53,852 nucleotides of DNA from Hyphomicrobiales bacterium (lineage in GTDB: Bacteria > Pseudomonadota > Alphaproteobacteria > Rhizobiales > Rhizobiaceae): assembly GCA_900474095.1 (NCBI GenBank), contig UCOA01000101.1:1-53852 (forward strand), read 5' to 3'. This document shows positions 43,212 to 52,945 of this stretch, piece by piece. Every line of letters begins with the position of its first letter. Within the stretch, counting starts at the first letter, position 1. Position numbers and translations under genes: made by a program. The notes under the pieces are model-generated. The model ran no database searches, was not told where the DNA came from, and saw only the letters and a program-made list of their open reading frames with translations.

Positions 43212-44419
43212 TGGTTATCGAAACCAGCGCTCCGAAAACCACGCCCTCCATCGGGGACTATCTCAGGAACAATATCCGCGAATACGGCCTGCTCGTCGCA
43301 CTCGTGGTCATCATGCTGTTCTTCCAGTTCCTGACGAATGGCGTGCTTTTCAAGCCCGTCAACCTTACCAACCTCGTGCTACAGAATTCGTTTATCGTCA
43401 TCATGGCGCTCGGGATGCTGCTGATCATCGTTGCCGGCCATATCGACCTTTCCGTCGGCTCGATCGTCGCGTTTACGGGCGGCCTTTCGGCGATCATGCT
43501 CGTCAAGTGGGGATTGCACTTCTCCATCGTTGTGCCGCTGTGTCTGGTTCTCGGTGGATTGGTCGGAGCAGCCCAGGGTTATTGGGTGGCCTATCGGAAA
43601 ATTCCGGCCTTCATCGTCACTCTTGCCGGCATGCTGGTTTTCCGCGGTCTCACTTATCTGGTGCTGCAGAACAGACCGATCGGGCCGTTCCCGAAGGATT
43701 TCCAGCTGTTGTCGACTGGTTTCATTCCGGACTTCCTCTATTTCCTCAATCCTCTCCCTGGTGTCATCACCAATTTCTTCGCACTGGTGACAGTGTTGGT
43801 GCTGGTCGCATTGGCGATCTACTACGGAATCAGGGACCGCCGGACCAACGATCTGCATGGAACAGAAAACGAGCCTTTCGCTTTCTTTGTTCTCCAAATG
43901 GGGATCATCAGCGCCGTGGCCGTTTTCCTCGGATTCCAGCTCTCGACGTACAAGGGCTTCCCGAACGTCCTCGTCGTGATGGCGCTTCTGATTGCCCTCT
44001 ACACCTTCGTCACCACCCGTTCGACGATTGGTCGGCGCATCTACGCGATGGGCGGCAACGAAAAGGCGGCGAAGCTCTCCGGCATCAACACTGAGCGGCT
44101 GACGTTCTACACCTTCGTCAACATGGGTGTTCTGGCTGCCCTCGCGGGCATGATCATTGCCGCGCGTCTGAACTCCGCCACGCCGAAGGCGGGCGTCGGG
44201 TTCGAGCTTGACGTGATCGCGGCCTGCTTCATCGGCGGCGCATCGGCATCGGGCGGCGTTGGCAAGATCACCGGTGCGGTCATCGGGGCCTTCATCATGG
44301 GCGTCATGAACAACGGCATGTCGATCATGGGTCTCGGCATCGATTACCAGCAGCTCGTCAAGGGCCTCGTGCTTCTGGCTGCCGTGTTCTTCGACGTCTA
44401 CAACAAGAACAAGGGCTGA
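43211..44419 (+). CDS. gguB: Sugar ABC transporter permease GguB
   Basis: A 402-residue inner-membrane permease of the XylH/MglC family. '[21 protein letters not shown]' is the hallmark loop, and 'IGRRIYAMGGNEKAAKLSGINTERL' is the coupling segment. The start codon shares a base with the gguA stop. A charged insert around residues 210-225 sits between helices, as in XylH. Confidence 0.94.
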   Translation: MVIETSAPKTTPSIGDYLRNNIREYGLLVALVVIMLFFQFLTNGVLFKPVNLTNLVLQNSFIVIMALGMLLIIVAGHIDLSVGSIVAFTGGLSAIMLVKWGLHFSIVVPLCLVLGGLVGAAQGYWVAYRKIPAFIVTLAGMLVFRGLTYLVLQNRPIGPFPKDFQLLSTGFIPDFLYFLNPLPGVITNFFALVTVLVLVALAIYYGIRDRRTNDLHGTENEPFAFFVLQMGIISAVAVFLGFQLSTYKGFPNVLVVMALLIALYTFVTTRSTIGRRIYAMGGNEKAAKLSGINTERLTFYTFVNMGVLAALAGMIIAARLNSATPKAGVGFELDVIAACFIGGASASGGVGKITGAVIGAFIMGVMNNGMSIMGLGIDYQQLVKGLVLLAAVFFDVYNKNKG

Positions 44420-44472
44420 TCGTTTTTGGTCGGTCCCGCGGCGCCGGTCTGGCCGGTCGAAGCAAATCTGGT

Positions 44473-44516
44473 GCCGGAGCGCCTCTCGCGCTTACATTAG
44501 GCGATAGCGCTCCGGC
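44473..44516. other. Inverted repeat in gguB-gguC gap
   Basis: GCCGGAGCGC and GCGCTCCGGC separated by 24 bases. There is no T run, so it is a possible RNA structure affecting operon expression rather than a clear terminator. Confidence 0.45.
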
Positions 44517-44648
44517 CCGCGCATCATGACGAAAAGGGCGGCTTTGCCGCCATGAATGGGAGGGCTCCTGCGTCTCCCAATGGGTTGTTGTTGCCGAAAG
44601 CCAGCCGCTTGACGCTGAAAACAGCCCGGATCTAGAAAGGACAAGGCT

Positions 44649-45641
44649 GTGCTGATTTCCCAGGTAAAGAACAATGACGGCTCGATCACGGTGGCCGTTC
44701 GCGAATTGGGCGCGGGCGCGCGCGCGGTGAAGGGGGCGGCCAGCGTCCACGCGCTGGCAATGGAAGCTGCCAATTCCGGCAAGAGTCTGAAGGCCGTCGT
44801 CGAGGCGCACGGCCTCGGCGACGAGATCGATCTTCAGGACGTCTACGCGAAGGGGCTGTTCCTGCCGCCGATCACGCATCCTGACGCTGCGCATCTGCAC
44901 CTGACCGGCACGGGCCTGACCCATCTCGGCTCGGCTGCGACCCGCGACGCCATGCATGCTGCCGTCTCCAAGGTGGAAGAGGGCGCCACCGACACGATGA
45001 AGATGTTCAAGATGGGCCTCGAAGGCGGCAAGCCGAGGGCCGGCGAAAAGGGCGTGCAGCCCGAATGGTTCTACAAGGGCAACGGCTCGCAGACGGTGGC
45101 ACCCGGCGGCGATCTCGTCTCGCCGTCCTTCGCGCAGGATGGCGGCGAGGAACCGGAAATGGCCGGCATCTACGTCATCTCCGACAAGGGCGTGCCGTTC
45201 CGAATCGGCTTTGCCGTCGCCAATGAGTTCTCCGATCACGTGACGGAACGTGTCAACTATCTCTATCTCGCCCATTCCAAGCTGCGTCCCGCGAGCTTCG
45301 GTCCGGAAATCCGGGTCGGCGAAGCGCCGAGCGATATTCGCGGCACGTCGCGCATCATCCGCAACGGCGCGGTCCTATGGGAAAAGCCGTTCCTGTCGGG
45401 TGAGACCAACATGTCCCACAGCTTCGCCAATCTCGAATATCACCACTTCAAATACGGTATCTTCCGCGCGCCGGGCGATGTGCATGTCCACATGTTCGGC
45501 ACGGCGACGCTGTCATTCGGGGACGGCATCAAGACGGAAGCCGGCGATATTTTCGAGATCGAAGCGTCGGAATTCGGTCTGCCGCTGCGCAACACGCTGG
45601 CAGTCGCCGGCGAGGATGAAGTCACGATCGGCCAGCTCTGA
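44649..45641 (+). CDS. gguC: GguC, FAH-fold 2-keto-3-deoxy-L-arabonate dehydratase (AraD1 type)
   Basis: A 330-residue protein with a GTG start behind AAAGGA. The C-terminal half has the fumarylacetoacetate-hydrolase fold, with metal-ligand-type segments near 'DKGVPFRIGFAVANEFSDH' and 'GPEIRVGEAPSDIRG'. GguC/AraD1 proteins dehydrate 2-keto-3-deoxy-L-arabonate to alpha-ketoglutarate semialdehyde. This fits the two genes that follow, which supply its substrate and consume its product. The exact reaction is known from the family, not shown here. Confidence 0.88.
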   Translation: MLISQVKNNDGSITVAVRELGAGARAVKGAASVHALAMEAANSGKSLKAVVEAHGLGDEIDLQDVYAKGLFLPPITHPDAAHLHLTGTGLTHLGSAATRDAMHAAVSKVEEGATDTMKMFKMGLEGGKPRAGEKGVQPEWFYKGNGSQTVAPGGDLVSPSFAQDGGEEPEMAGIYVISDKGVPFRIGFAVANEFSDHVTERVNYLYLAHSKLRPASFGPEIRVGEAPSDIRGTSRIIRNGAVLWEKPFLSGETNMSHSFANLEYHHFKYGIFRAPGDVHVHMFGTATLSFGDGIKTEAGDIFEIEASEFGLPLRNTLAVAGEDEVTIGQL

Positions 45642-45709
45642 TCCCGTCAAGCATTTGACTGCGGGTGCCGAGCATTGGCGTTCGCGCAAACCAAGGAGGC
45701 TTTAAGCCC

Positions 45710-47143
45710 ATGACACTCCATCATAACCTGATTGCCGGCGAATGGGTCGGCACGAACGGCGTCGAGAACATCAACCCGTCCAACACCAATGAAATCGTCG
45801 GCCTCTATGCCAGCGCCAGTGCGGATGATGCAAAGACAGCAATCGCGGCGGCTAAAGCAGCCTTTCCGGCCTGGTCCCGTTCGGGCATCCTCGAGCGGCA
45901 CGCGATCCTGAAGAAGACCGCTGACGAAATTCTCGCCCGCAAGGAGGAGCTCGGAAACCTTCTCGCCCGCGAAGAGGGCAAAACGCTTCCGGAAGCCATC
46001 GGCGAGACCATTCGCGCAGCGCAGATCTTCGACTTCTTTGCCGGTGAAGCCCTGCGGCTTGCGGGCGAGGTGTTGCCGTCGGCGCGCCCGAACATCAGCG
46101 TCGAGATCACCCGCGAGCCGATCGGCGTGATCGGCATCATCACTCCGTGGAACTTCCCAATCGCCATTCCGGCCTGGAAGATCGCGCCGGCGCTCTGCTA
46201 CGGCAACACGGCGGTGTTTAAACCCGCCGAACTGGTGCCCGGCTGCTCCTGGGCGATCGCCGACATCCTTCACCGGGCCGGCCTTCCGAAGGGCGTGTTG
46301 AACCTCGTCATGGGCAAGGGCTCGGTCGTCGGCCAGGCGATGCTCGACAGCCCGGATCTCGCCGGCATCACCTTCACCGGCTCGACCGGTACCGGCAAGC
46401 GGGTCGCTGCCTCCTCGATCGAGCATAACCGCAAGTTCCAGTTGGAGATGGGCGGCAAGAACCCGATGGTGGTGCTTGACGATGCGGATCTCACTGTCGC
46501 CGTCGAGGCTGCCGCCAACTCCGGCTTCTTCTCAACCGGCCAGCGCTGCACCGCCTCGTCGCGGCTCATTGTGACGGAAGGCATTCACGACAAGTTCGTC
46601 GCGGCATTGACCGAAAAGCTGAAGACGTTGGTAGTCGACGATGCCTTGAAGGCGGGAACCCATATCGGTCCGGTCGTTGATGAGCGGCAGCTTGCCACCG
46701 ATACCGACTACATCGACATCGGCAGACAAGAGGGCGCCAAGCTTGCTTTTGGCGGCGAGACGATCTCCCGCGATAATCCGGGCTTCTACCTGCAGCCGAC
46801 GCTGTTTACCGAAGCGACCAACCAGATGCGTATTTCGCGCGAGGAAATCTTTGGCCCGGTCGCGTCCGTGATCCGGGTGAAGGATTACGAGGAAGCGCTC
46901 GCCACTGCAAACGACACGCCGTTCGGCCTATCGGCAGGCATCGCAACGACGAGCCTCAAGCACGCGACGCATTTCAAACGCAATTCGGAAGCCGGCATGG
47001 TAATGGTCAATCTGCCGACCGCCGGCGTCGACTTCCACGTGCCGTTCGGCGGCCGCAAGGCGTCGAGCTTCGGCTCGCGTGAGCAGGGCAAGTATGCGGC
47101 AGAGTTCTTTACCGTGGTGAAGACCGCCTACACGCTGGCGTAA
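45710..47143 (+). CDS. Alpha-ketoglutarate semialdehyde dehydrogenase
   Basis: A 477-residue NAD(P)-dependent aldehyde dehydrogenase. ATG 45710 has AAGGAGG upstream. The catalytic Cys280 lies in 'STGQRCTASSR' and the general-base Glu246 in 'QLEMGGKNP'; the cofactor loop is 'FTGSTGTGK' and the NAD-site 'PWNFPIAIPAWK'. The position between GguC and L-arabonate dehydratase makes oxidation of alpha-ketoglutarate semialdehyde to 2-oxoglutarate the natural role, the last step of the non-phosphorylating L-arabinose route. A broader aldehyde range is possible. Confidence 0.9.
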   Translation: MTLHHNLIAGEWVGTNGVENINPSNTNEIVGLYASASADDAKTAIAAAKAAFPAWSRSGILERHAILKKTADEILARKEELGNLLAREEGKTLPEAIGETIRAAQIFDFFAGEALRLAGEVLPSARPNISVEITREPIGVIGIITPWNFPIAIPAWKIAPALCYGNTAVFKPAELVPGCSWAIADILHRAGLPKGVLNLVMGKGSVVGQAMLDSPDLAGITFTGSTGTGKRVAASSIEHNRKFQLEMGGKNPMVVLDDADLTVAVEAAANSGFFSTGQRCTASSRLIVTEGIHDKFVAALTEKLKTLVVDDALKAGTHIGPVVDERQLATDTDYIDIGRQEGAKLAFGGETISRDNPGFYLQPTLFTEATNQMRISREEIFGPVASVIRVKDYEEALATANDTPFGLSAGIATTSLKHATHFKRNSEAGMVMVNLPTAGVDFHVPFGGRKASSFGSREQGKYAAEFFTVVKTAYTLA

Positions 47144-47198
47144 GCATTTTTCGCCGGATCGGCATGTGCCGGTTCGGCACTTCAAGGGACGTGAGACA

Positions 47199-48938
47199 AT
47201 GAAGAAAAAAGCTGAGTGGCCGCGCAGGCTGCGCTCGCAAGAATGGTACGGCGGTACGAGCCGAGATGTGATCTATCACCGCGGCTGGCTGAAAAATCAG
47301 GGGCATCCGCACGATCTGTTCGACGGACGTCCGGTTATCGGTATCCTCAACACCTGGTCGGAACTGACACCGTGCAACGGCCATCTGCGCGAACTCGCAG
47401 AGAAGGTGAAGGCGGGCGTATGGGAGGCCGGCGGCTTCCCGGTCGAGGTTCCGGTGTTCTCGGCATCCGAAAGTACCTTCCGCCCGACCGCGATGATGTT
47501 CCGCAATCTTGCCGCGCTCGCGGTGGAGGAGGCGATCCGCGGTCAACCGATGGACGGTTGCGTGCTGATGGTCGGCTGTGACAAGACCACGCCGTCGCTC
47601 CTCATGGGTGCTGCCTCCGTCGACCTGCCTTCGATCGTCGTCACCGGCGGGCCCATGCTGAACGGCTATTTCCGCGGCGAACGCGTCGGCTCGGGCACGC
47701 ATCTGTGGAAGTTTTCCGAGATGGTGAAGGCCGGCGAGATGACACAGGACGAGTTCCTCGAGGCAGAAGCTTCGATGAGCCGCTCATCAGGCACCTGCAA
47801 CACCATGGGCACCGCCTCCACCATGGCTTCCATGGCAGAAGCGCTCGGCATGGCTCTATCCGGCAATGCTGCGATCCCGGGCGTCGATTCCCGCCGTAAG
47901 GTCATGGCGCAGCTTACCGGCCGGCGGATCGTCCAGATGGTGAAGGACGACCTGAAGCCGTCGGATATCATGACGAAGCAGGCCTTCGAGAACGCCATCC
48001 GCACCAATGCGGCCATCGGCGGATCGACCAATGCCGTCATCCACCTTCTCGCCATGGCCGGCCGCGTCGGCATTGATCTTTCGCTCGATGACTGGGACCG
48101 CTGTGGCCGCGACGTGCCGACCATCGTCAACCTGATGCCGTCGGGCAAGTACCTGATGGAGGAGTTCTTCTATGCCGGCGGTCTGCCGGTGGTGCTGAAG
48201 CGCCTCGGCGAAGCGGGCCTCCTGCACAAGGACGCGCTCACGGTCTCCGGCGAAACCATGTGGGACGAGGTCAAGGACGTCGTCAACTGGAACGAGGATG
48301 TCATCCTTCCCGCCAAGAAGGCGTTGACACAGTCGGGCGGCATCGTCGTGTTGCGCGGCAATCTCGCACCCAAGGGCGCGGTGCTGAAGCCGTCGGCCGC
48401 TTCGGCGCATCTGTTGACGCATCGTGGCCGCGCGGTCGTGTTCGAGGACATCGACGACTACAAGGCCAAGATCAACGACGACAATCTCGACATCGACGAG
48501 ACCTGCATCATGGTCATGAAGAACTGTGGGCCGAAGGGCTATCCCGGCATGGCCGAGGTCGGGAACATGGGTCTTCCGCCGAAGGTGCTGAAGAAGGGCA
48601 TCACCGACATGGTGCGCATCTCCGACGCCCGTATGTCCGGCACCGCCTATGGCACAGTCGTCCTGCACACCTCGCCGGAAGCCGCGGTCGGCGGACCGCT
48701 TGCTGTCGTCAAGAACGGCGACATGATCGAGATGGACGTGCCGAACCGTCGCCTGCATCTGGATATTTCCGCGGAGGAACTGGCGCAGCGTCTCGCAGAA
48801 TGGCAGCCGAACCACGACCTGCCGAAGTCCGGTTATGCCTGGCTGCACCAGCAGCATGTCGAAGGGGCCGATACCGGCGCCGACCTCGACTTCCTCAAGG
48901 GATGTCGCGGAAGCGCGGTCGGCAAGGACAGCCACTGA
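47199..48938 (+). CDS. L-arabonate dehydratase (IlvD/Edd family)
   Basis: A 579-residue iron-sulfur enzyme converting L-arabonate to 2-keto-3-deoxy-L-arabonate. ATG 47199 is used because the next residues (MKKKAEWPRRLRSQEWYGG) match the start of the characterised Rhizobium enzyme, of the same length. The cluster ligands Cys59, Cys127 and Cys200 are present, as are Lys129 (magnesium site) and the catalytic Ser in 'ARMSGTAYG'. It lies 55 bases after the dehydrogenase gene and ends before a strong terminator. Confidence 0.95.
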   Translation: MKKKAEWPRRLRSQEWYGGTSRDVIYHRGWLKNQGHPHDLFDGRPVIGILNTWSELTPCNGHLRELAEKVKAGVWEAGGFPVEVPVFSASESTFRPTAMMFRNLAALAVEEAIRGQPMDGCVLMVGCDKTTPSLLMGAASVDLPSIVVTGGPMLNGYFRGERVGSGTHLWKFSEMVKAGEMTQDEFLEAEASMSRSSGTCNTMGTASTMASMAEALGMALSGNAAIPGVDSRRKVMAQLTGRRIVQMVKDDLKPSDIMTKQAFENAIRTNAAIGGSTNAVIHLLAMAGRVGIDLSLDDWDRCGRDVPTIVNLMPSGKYLMEEFFYAGGLPVVLKRLGEAGLLHKDALTVSGETMWDEVKDVVNWNEDVILPAKKALTQSGGIVVLRGNLAPKGAVLKPSAASAHLLTHRGRAVVFEDIDDYKAKINDDNLDIDETCIMVMKNCGPKGYPGMAEVGNMGLPPKVLKKGITDMVRISDARMSGTAYGTVVLHTSPEAAVGGPLAVVKNGDMIEMDVPNRRLHLDISAEELAQRLAEWQPNHDLPKSGYAWLHQQHVEGADTGADLDFLKGCRGSAVGKDSH

Positions 48939-48963
48939 TCTGTACGGCATTGGAAATCAGCGG

Positions 48964-48990
48964 AGGCGGAGCATTTGCTCCGCCTTTTCT
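48964..48990 (+). terminator. Rho-independent terminator after L-arabonate dehydratase
   Basis: AGGCGGAGC and GCTCCGCCT around ATTT, followed by TTTCT. It closes the chvE-to-dehydratase gene run. Confidence 0.85.
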
Positions 48991-48992
48991 GA

Positions 48993-49377
48993 TTCTGGGC
49001 CAGCATTGCGATATTGGTCCGAAAAGACGGCCCGGCACATCATCGATGATATGACGCGGCATAGCCGCATCCTGATTGCGGCGATCACGCCTTGGGAGAT
49101 CGCCATGCTGGCGCAGAAGGGGCGTATCGCACTTGGTGATGACGTTGGCCGATGGATCAGTCGTGCGCTGGCGCTGCCGGGTATCGCGCTTGCGCCCTTG
49201 GAAGCTCCGATCTCCGTCGGCAGCGTTCGGCTGCCGGGAGATTTTCATGCCGATCCTGCCGACAGGATGATCGTTGCCACGGCGCGTTTTCATCAGGCGC
49301 CGCTGATGACGGCAGACCAGGCGATCCTCACCTACGGCGCGAAGGGTCATGTCGGTACGCTTGCCGCCTCGTCATGA
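48993..49377 (+). pseudogene. N-terminally truncated PIN-domain (VapC-like) remnant
   Basis: About 127 residues of a PIN nuclease: 'ILIAAITPWEIAMLAQKGRI' and 'LPGDFHADPADRMIVATARFHQAPLMTADQAILTYG' are the middle and C-terminal acidic motifs. The family's start, with the first catalytic Asp in an 'LLDTH' context, is missing: the sequence before 'RHIIDDM' runs straight into the terminator. No antitoxin gene is seen. A shortened product could start at ATG 49050. Confidence 0.7.
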
Positions 49378-49389
49378 CCCAGCGTCCGT

Positions 49390-50211
49390 TTACTGGCTCT
49401 GGGTCTGGCTCTGTTCCTGCTGCTCCACGGTCACCGCCACCTTCAGGGCCTCCCTCGCCGAGCCATGAACGAGCCCGGAAATCGGCGCGGCGTCGCGGTA
49501 ATCGAGGCCGCAGGCGATGCGGACATAGCGTTCGTCGGGGCAGAGGTTGTTGGCGGCATCGAAGCCGACCCAACCAAGGCCGTTCATATGAACTTCGGCC
49601 CAGGCATGGCTTGCCGTCTGTTCCGGCTGGTCCTCCATCATCAGATAGCCGGAGATGTAACGGGCGGGCAGACCGAGCGTCCGGGCGGCCGCGATCATGA
49701 TGTGGGCATGATCCTGGCAGACGCCGCTTTTCCTTTGCAAGGCCTCCTCGGCCGTCGTTTCCGTTCCGGTTTCGCCTTGCCTGTATTCGACGATCTCGTT
49801 GATCTTGCCCATCAGAGCATGCATCTTGGCGAGGTCCGTGTCGCCGCTCATCGCCTTGGCGAGGTTCCGGATCGGCTTTGTCATCCTCGTCAGCGGTGTC
49901 TCGCGCAGGTAAAGCCAGAGCGGTGCATAGGCATGGTGGACGCCGTAGACGCCGGCTTTGTCTTCCGTTTCGACTTCGCCGCTGGCAATGACCCGAATGG
50001 ACGTCTGGTCGCCATCAACGCTGACGAGGTTGACCCTGTTGCCAAAGTGATCGTCGTAGCCGACCTCCATGTGGGCGCCTTCGACGAAGGTCTCCCAGCT
50101 GATGACAGTCTGGCCGGGCAGGGTCAGCGGCGTCAGCCGCAGCCGCTGCAGCGAGTATTGCACCGGCTCGTCATAGGTATATTCGGTCGTGTGGCTGATT
50201 TTCAGACGCAT
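49390..50211 (-). CDS. Transglutaminase-like cysteine protease family protein
   Basis: A 273-residue protein with an N-terminal beta domain (about 1-85) and a papain-like transglutaminase core: Cys165 in 'SGVCQDHAH', His202 in 'SHAWAEV' and Asp218 in 'GFDAAN' form the catalytic triad. It ends in a Gln-rich tail. It is the last gene of a three-gene operon with an alpha-E protein and a permuted ATP-grasp, a conserved trio thought to make and process a peptide-like product; the product is unknown. Confidence 0.9.
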   Translation of the reverse strand: MRLKISHTTEYTYDEPVQYSLQRLRLTPLTLPGQTVISWETFVEGAHMEVGYDDHFGNRVNLVSVDGDQTSIRVIASGEVETEDKAGVYGVHHAYAPLWLYLRETPLTRMTKPIRNLAKAMSGDTDLAKMHALMGKINEIVEYRQGETGTETTAEEALQRKSGVCQDHAHIMIAAARTLGLPARYISGYLMMEDQPEQTASHAWAEVHMNGLGWVGFDAANNLCPDERYVRIACGLDYRDAAPISGLVHGSAREALKVAVTVEQQEQSQTQSQ

Positions 50212-50235
50212 TCAGTCTTTCCCCCAACCGGTCGC

Positions 50236-51174
50236 CTAGTAGAACCGGTAGCCGTCGGAGATTTCCTGTCCCAGACGGTTGTTGTGGCTGATGAAGTTCT
50301 CGATATATTCGTGCAATCCTTGGTCCATCACATCCTTGATCGAATGACTGCGCAGAGATGCCAGGGTTTCCTCGGCGGTTGCGTGCGCTGCATGGCTTTC
50401 GCCGTATTCACGGGCGAGATAACCGAGGTTGCTGGCGATCTTTTCATAACAATAGGCCAGAGAGCGCGGCATTCGTCCGTTGAGAATCAGGAAGTCGGCA
50501 ATGTGGGAGGGCTTGTATTCCGCCTCGTAGACCCAGCCGTAGGAGCGATGTGCCGAGACCGATCGCAGGATCGATTCCCACTGCACGTTGTCGATCGAGG
50601 AGCCGACCTGCGAGACCGCCGGAAGCAACACGTAATATTTCACATCCAGAATGCGCGCCGTGTTGTCTGCGCGTTCGATGAAGGTGCCGATGCGCGAGAA
50701 ATTGAAGATCTCGTTGCGAAGCATGGTGCCATGGAAGGCACCGCGGATCAGGCCGGTCTTGCGCTTGATCGCATCGATTGCCTCAGGCAGGTCCGCGGCT
50801 TTCACGCGTCGGGCAAGCATCGTCTTCAGGTCGAGCCAGCATTCGTTGGTGGCTTCCCAGGTTTCGCGCGTCAGGGCCGTTCGGACCATACGGGCGTTGT
50901 TGCGGCCTGAGTCGATGCACGACATCACGCTCGATGGATTGGCCTTGTCGCGCAGCAGAAAGTCGATCGCGTCGGTGCTGGTCAGATTTTCGTAGCCGTC
51001 GTCATAGATGTCGCGGACGCCGGAGCTTTGCAGCACTCCGTCCCAGTCGTCTTCCGTCGCCTGCGAGCGCGTGAGCGACATGCGCAAGCCAGCATCGATC
51101 AGGCGGGCGCTGTTTTCGGCCCGCTCGATATAGCGGAACATCCAGTAAAGGCCGTTTGCGGTTCTTCCAAGCAT
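50236..51174 (-). CDS. Alpha-E domain protein (DUF403)
   Basis: A 312-residue all-helical protein from ATG 51174; the longer open frame upstream overlaps the ATP-grasp gene and is not used. 'MLGRTANGLYWMFRYIERAENSARLID' is the family's start, and 'FSRIGTFIERADNTARILDVKYY' repeats the same motif in the second half. It always travels with circularly permuted ATP-grasp proteins, as here. Biochemical role unknown. Confidence 0.92.
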   Translation of the reverse strand: MLGRTANGLYWMFRYIERAENSARLIDAGLRMSLTRSQATEDDWDGVLQSSGVRDIYDDGYENLTSTDAIDFLLRDKANPSSVMSCIDSGRNNARMVRTALTRETWEATNECWLDLKTMLARRVKAADLPEAIDAIKRKTGLIRGAFHGTMLRNEIFNFSRIGTFIERADNTARILDVKYYVLLPAVSQVGSSIDNVQWESILRSVSAHRSYGWVYEAEYKPSHIADFLILNGRMPRSLAYCYEKIASNLGYLAREYGESHAAHATAEETLASLRSHSIKDVMDQGLHEYIENFISHNNRLGQEISDGYRFY

Positions 51175-51179
51175 GCGCG

Positions 51180-52613
51180 TCAGTCCTCCAGAACCCAGGT
51201 ATCCTTGGTGCCGCCGCCCTGGCTGGAATTCACCACCAGAGAGCCGGCCTTCAAAGCCACGCGGGTCAGTCCGCCCGGAATGATCTGCACCTTGTCGGAG
51301 ACCAGGACATAGGGGCGCAGATCCACATGGCGCGGAGCAATGCCCTTGTTGACGAGGATTGGCACTGTCGAGAGAGAAAGGGTCGGTTGCGCAATATAGT
51401 TCGCCGGCCGTGATTTGAGTTTTTCGGCGAACGCCGAGCGTTCCTTCTTGGACGCGGTCGGGCCGACCAGCATGCCGTAGCCGCCGGAGCCGTGCACCTC
51501 CTTGACGACAAGATCGGCAAGGTTTTCGAGCACGTATTTCAGGCTGTCGGGTTCCGAACAGCGCCAGGTCGGCACGTTCTCGAGAAGGGCTTTTCGGCCG
51601 GTATAGAATTCGACGATCTCCGGCATGTAGGAGTAGATCGCCTTGTCGTCGCAGATGCCGGTTCCCGGCGCATTGGCGATGGTAATGTTGCCGGCGCGGT
51701 AGACGTCCATGATGCCGGGAATGCCGAGCGCCGATTCGGGCTTGAAGGTGAGGGGGTCGAGATAGTCGTCGTCGACGCGGCGGTAGAGCACGTCGATCGC
51801 CTCGTAGCCGCGCGTCGTGCGCATCTTCACCCTGCCGTCGATGACGCGCAGGTCCGAGCCTTCGACAAGCTCGACGCCCATCATGTCGGCGAGGAAGGCA
51901 TGCTCGTAATAGGCCGAGTTGTAGATGCCGGGCGTCAATACCGCGACGCGTGGTTTGCCGTCGCACCCGGGAGGGGCGAGCGAGGCGAGGCTGTGGCGGA
52001 GCAGATAGGGATAGTTCTCGACCGGGCGGACGCGGTTCTGATGAAAGAGTTCCGGGAACATCTGCATCATCGTCTCGCGGTTTTCCAGCATGTAGCTGAC
52101 ACCGGACGGAGTGCGGGCATTATCTTCCAGAACATAGAACTGGTCTTCGCCGGTGCGCACGATGTCGGTGCCTACGATGTGCGTATAGACGCCGCCGGGT
52201 GGCCGGAAACCGATCATCTGCGGCAGGAAGGCTTCGTTGCGCTCGATCAGCTCGCGCGGGATACGGCCCGCCTTGATGATTTCCTGCTTGTGGTAGATGT
52301 CGTCGAGGAAAGCGTTCAGCGCGATGACCCGCTGCTCGATGCCCTGCGCCAGCTTGCGCCATTCACGGCCGGAAATAATGCGCGGGATCAGGTCGAAGGG
52401 GATGAGTTTTTCGGAACTGTCGGCGTGTCCGTAGACAGCGAAGGTGATGCCCGTCTTGCGGAAGATGTTTTCAGCCTCTTTTGATTTTGCAATCAGGCGG
52501 GTCTTGTCCTGGCTGGCGTACCAATCATTGTAAGTCGAGTAAGGCTGGCGCGGGCTATTGTCCGCATTCATCATTTCGTCAAATGCCAACGGTGTGATCC
52601 CCTTTTTTGCCAT
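51180..52613 (-). CDS. Circularly permuted ATP-grasp protein
   Basis: A 477-residue protein of the DUF404/407 family. 'SKEAENIFRKTGITFAVYG' near the start and 'IPFDLIPRIISGREWRKLAQGIEQRV', 'FYVLEDNARTPSGVSYMLENRE' and 'VVKEVHGSGGYGMLVGP' are conserved segments; the last gives the ATP-binding loop. Probably an amide- or peptide-bond-forming ligase. ATG 52613 is used; an ATG at 52574 is possible. First gene of the operon, five bases before the alpha-E gene. Confidence 0.9.
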   Translation of the reverse strand: MAKKGITPLAFDEMMNADNSPRQPYSTYNDWYASQDKTRLIAKSKEAENIFRKTGITFAVYGHADSSEKLIPFDLIPRIISGREWRKLAQGIEQRVIALNAFLDDIYHKQEIIKAGRIPRELIERNEAFLPQMIGFRPPGGVYTHIVGTDIVRTGEDQFYVLEDNARTPSGVSYMLENRETMMQMFPELFHQNRVRPVENYPYLLRHSLASLAPPGCDGKPRVAVLTPGIYNSAYYEHAFLADMMGVELVEGSDLRVIDGRVKMRTTRGYEAIDVLYRRVDDDYLDPLTFKPESALGIPGIMDVYRAGNITIANAPGTGICDDKAIYSYMPEIVEFYTGRKALLENVPTWRCSEPDSLKYVLENLADLVVKEVHGSGGYGMLVGPTASKKERSAFAEKLKSRPANYIAQPTLSLSTVPILVNKGIAPRHVDLRPYVLVSDKVQIIPGGLTRVALKAGSLVVNSSQGGGTKDTWVLED

Positions 52614-52945
52614 TTGAGTACAACAACAGGGGCAATGCAAGAAGCATGCTCCTTGGAAGGCAAAAGAAATTTCAATGCCGGATTGCCACTTTTTTGGTCT
52701 GGAGACCGCGTTTCCGGGGTCGAGGCGATGCATGTTTGAGCACTATCGATTCGCAATCGCCAGTGTGATTTCGAACGCCGATAAAACTCCCCGTCGCAAA
52801 GCGTAAGCCTGCCTATTTTTTACGCATGAAAAAAAATGGCCTTTTGCGCAGATCGTTGAGGTTAAAGATCAGGAATTTTGCTTTGACCATCGTACCGCAC
52901 CGCTCTACGCAAGGCGCGGACCACGAAATCTGATCAGGAGCATGC
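52614..52945. other. Divergent intergenic region
   Basis: 332 bases between the ATP-grasp and EamA genes. It contains an AT-rich patch with TATTTTTTACGCATGAAAA near 52814 and no gene, tRNA or clear operator. It should hold the two divergent promoters. Confidence 0.5.

Noticed and set aside
44473..44516. Rho-independent terminator between gguB and gguC
   Set aside because: The inverted repeat is long-looped and has no T run; kept only as a possible RNA structure.
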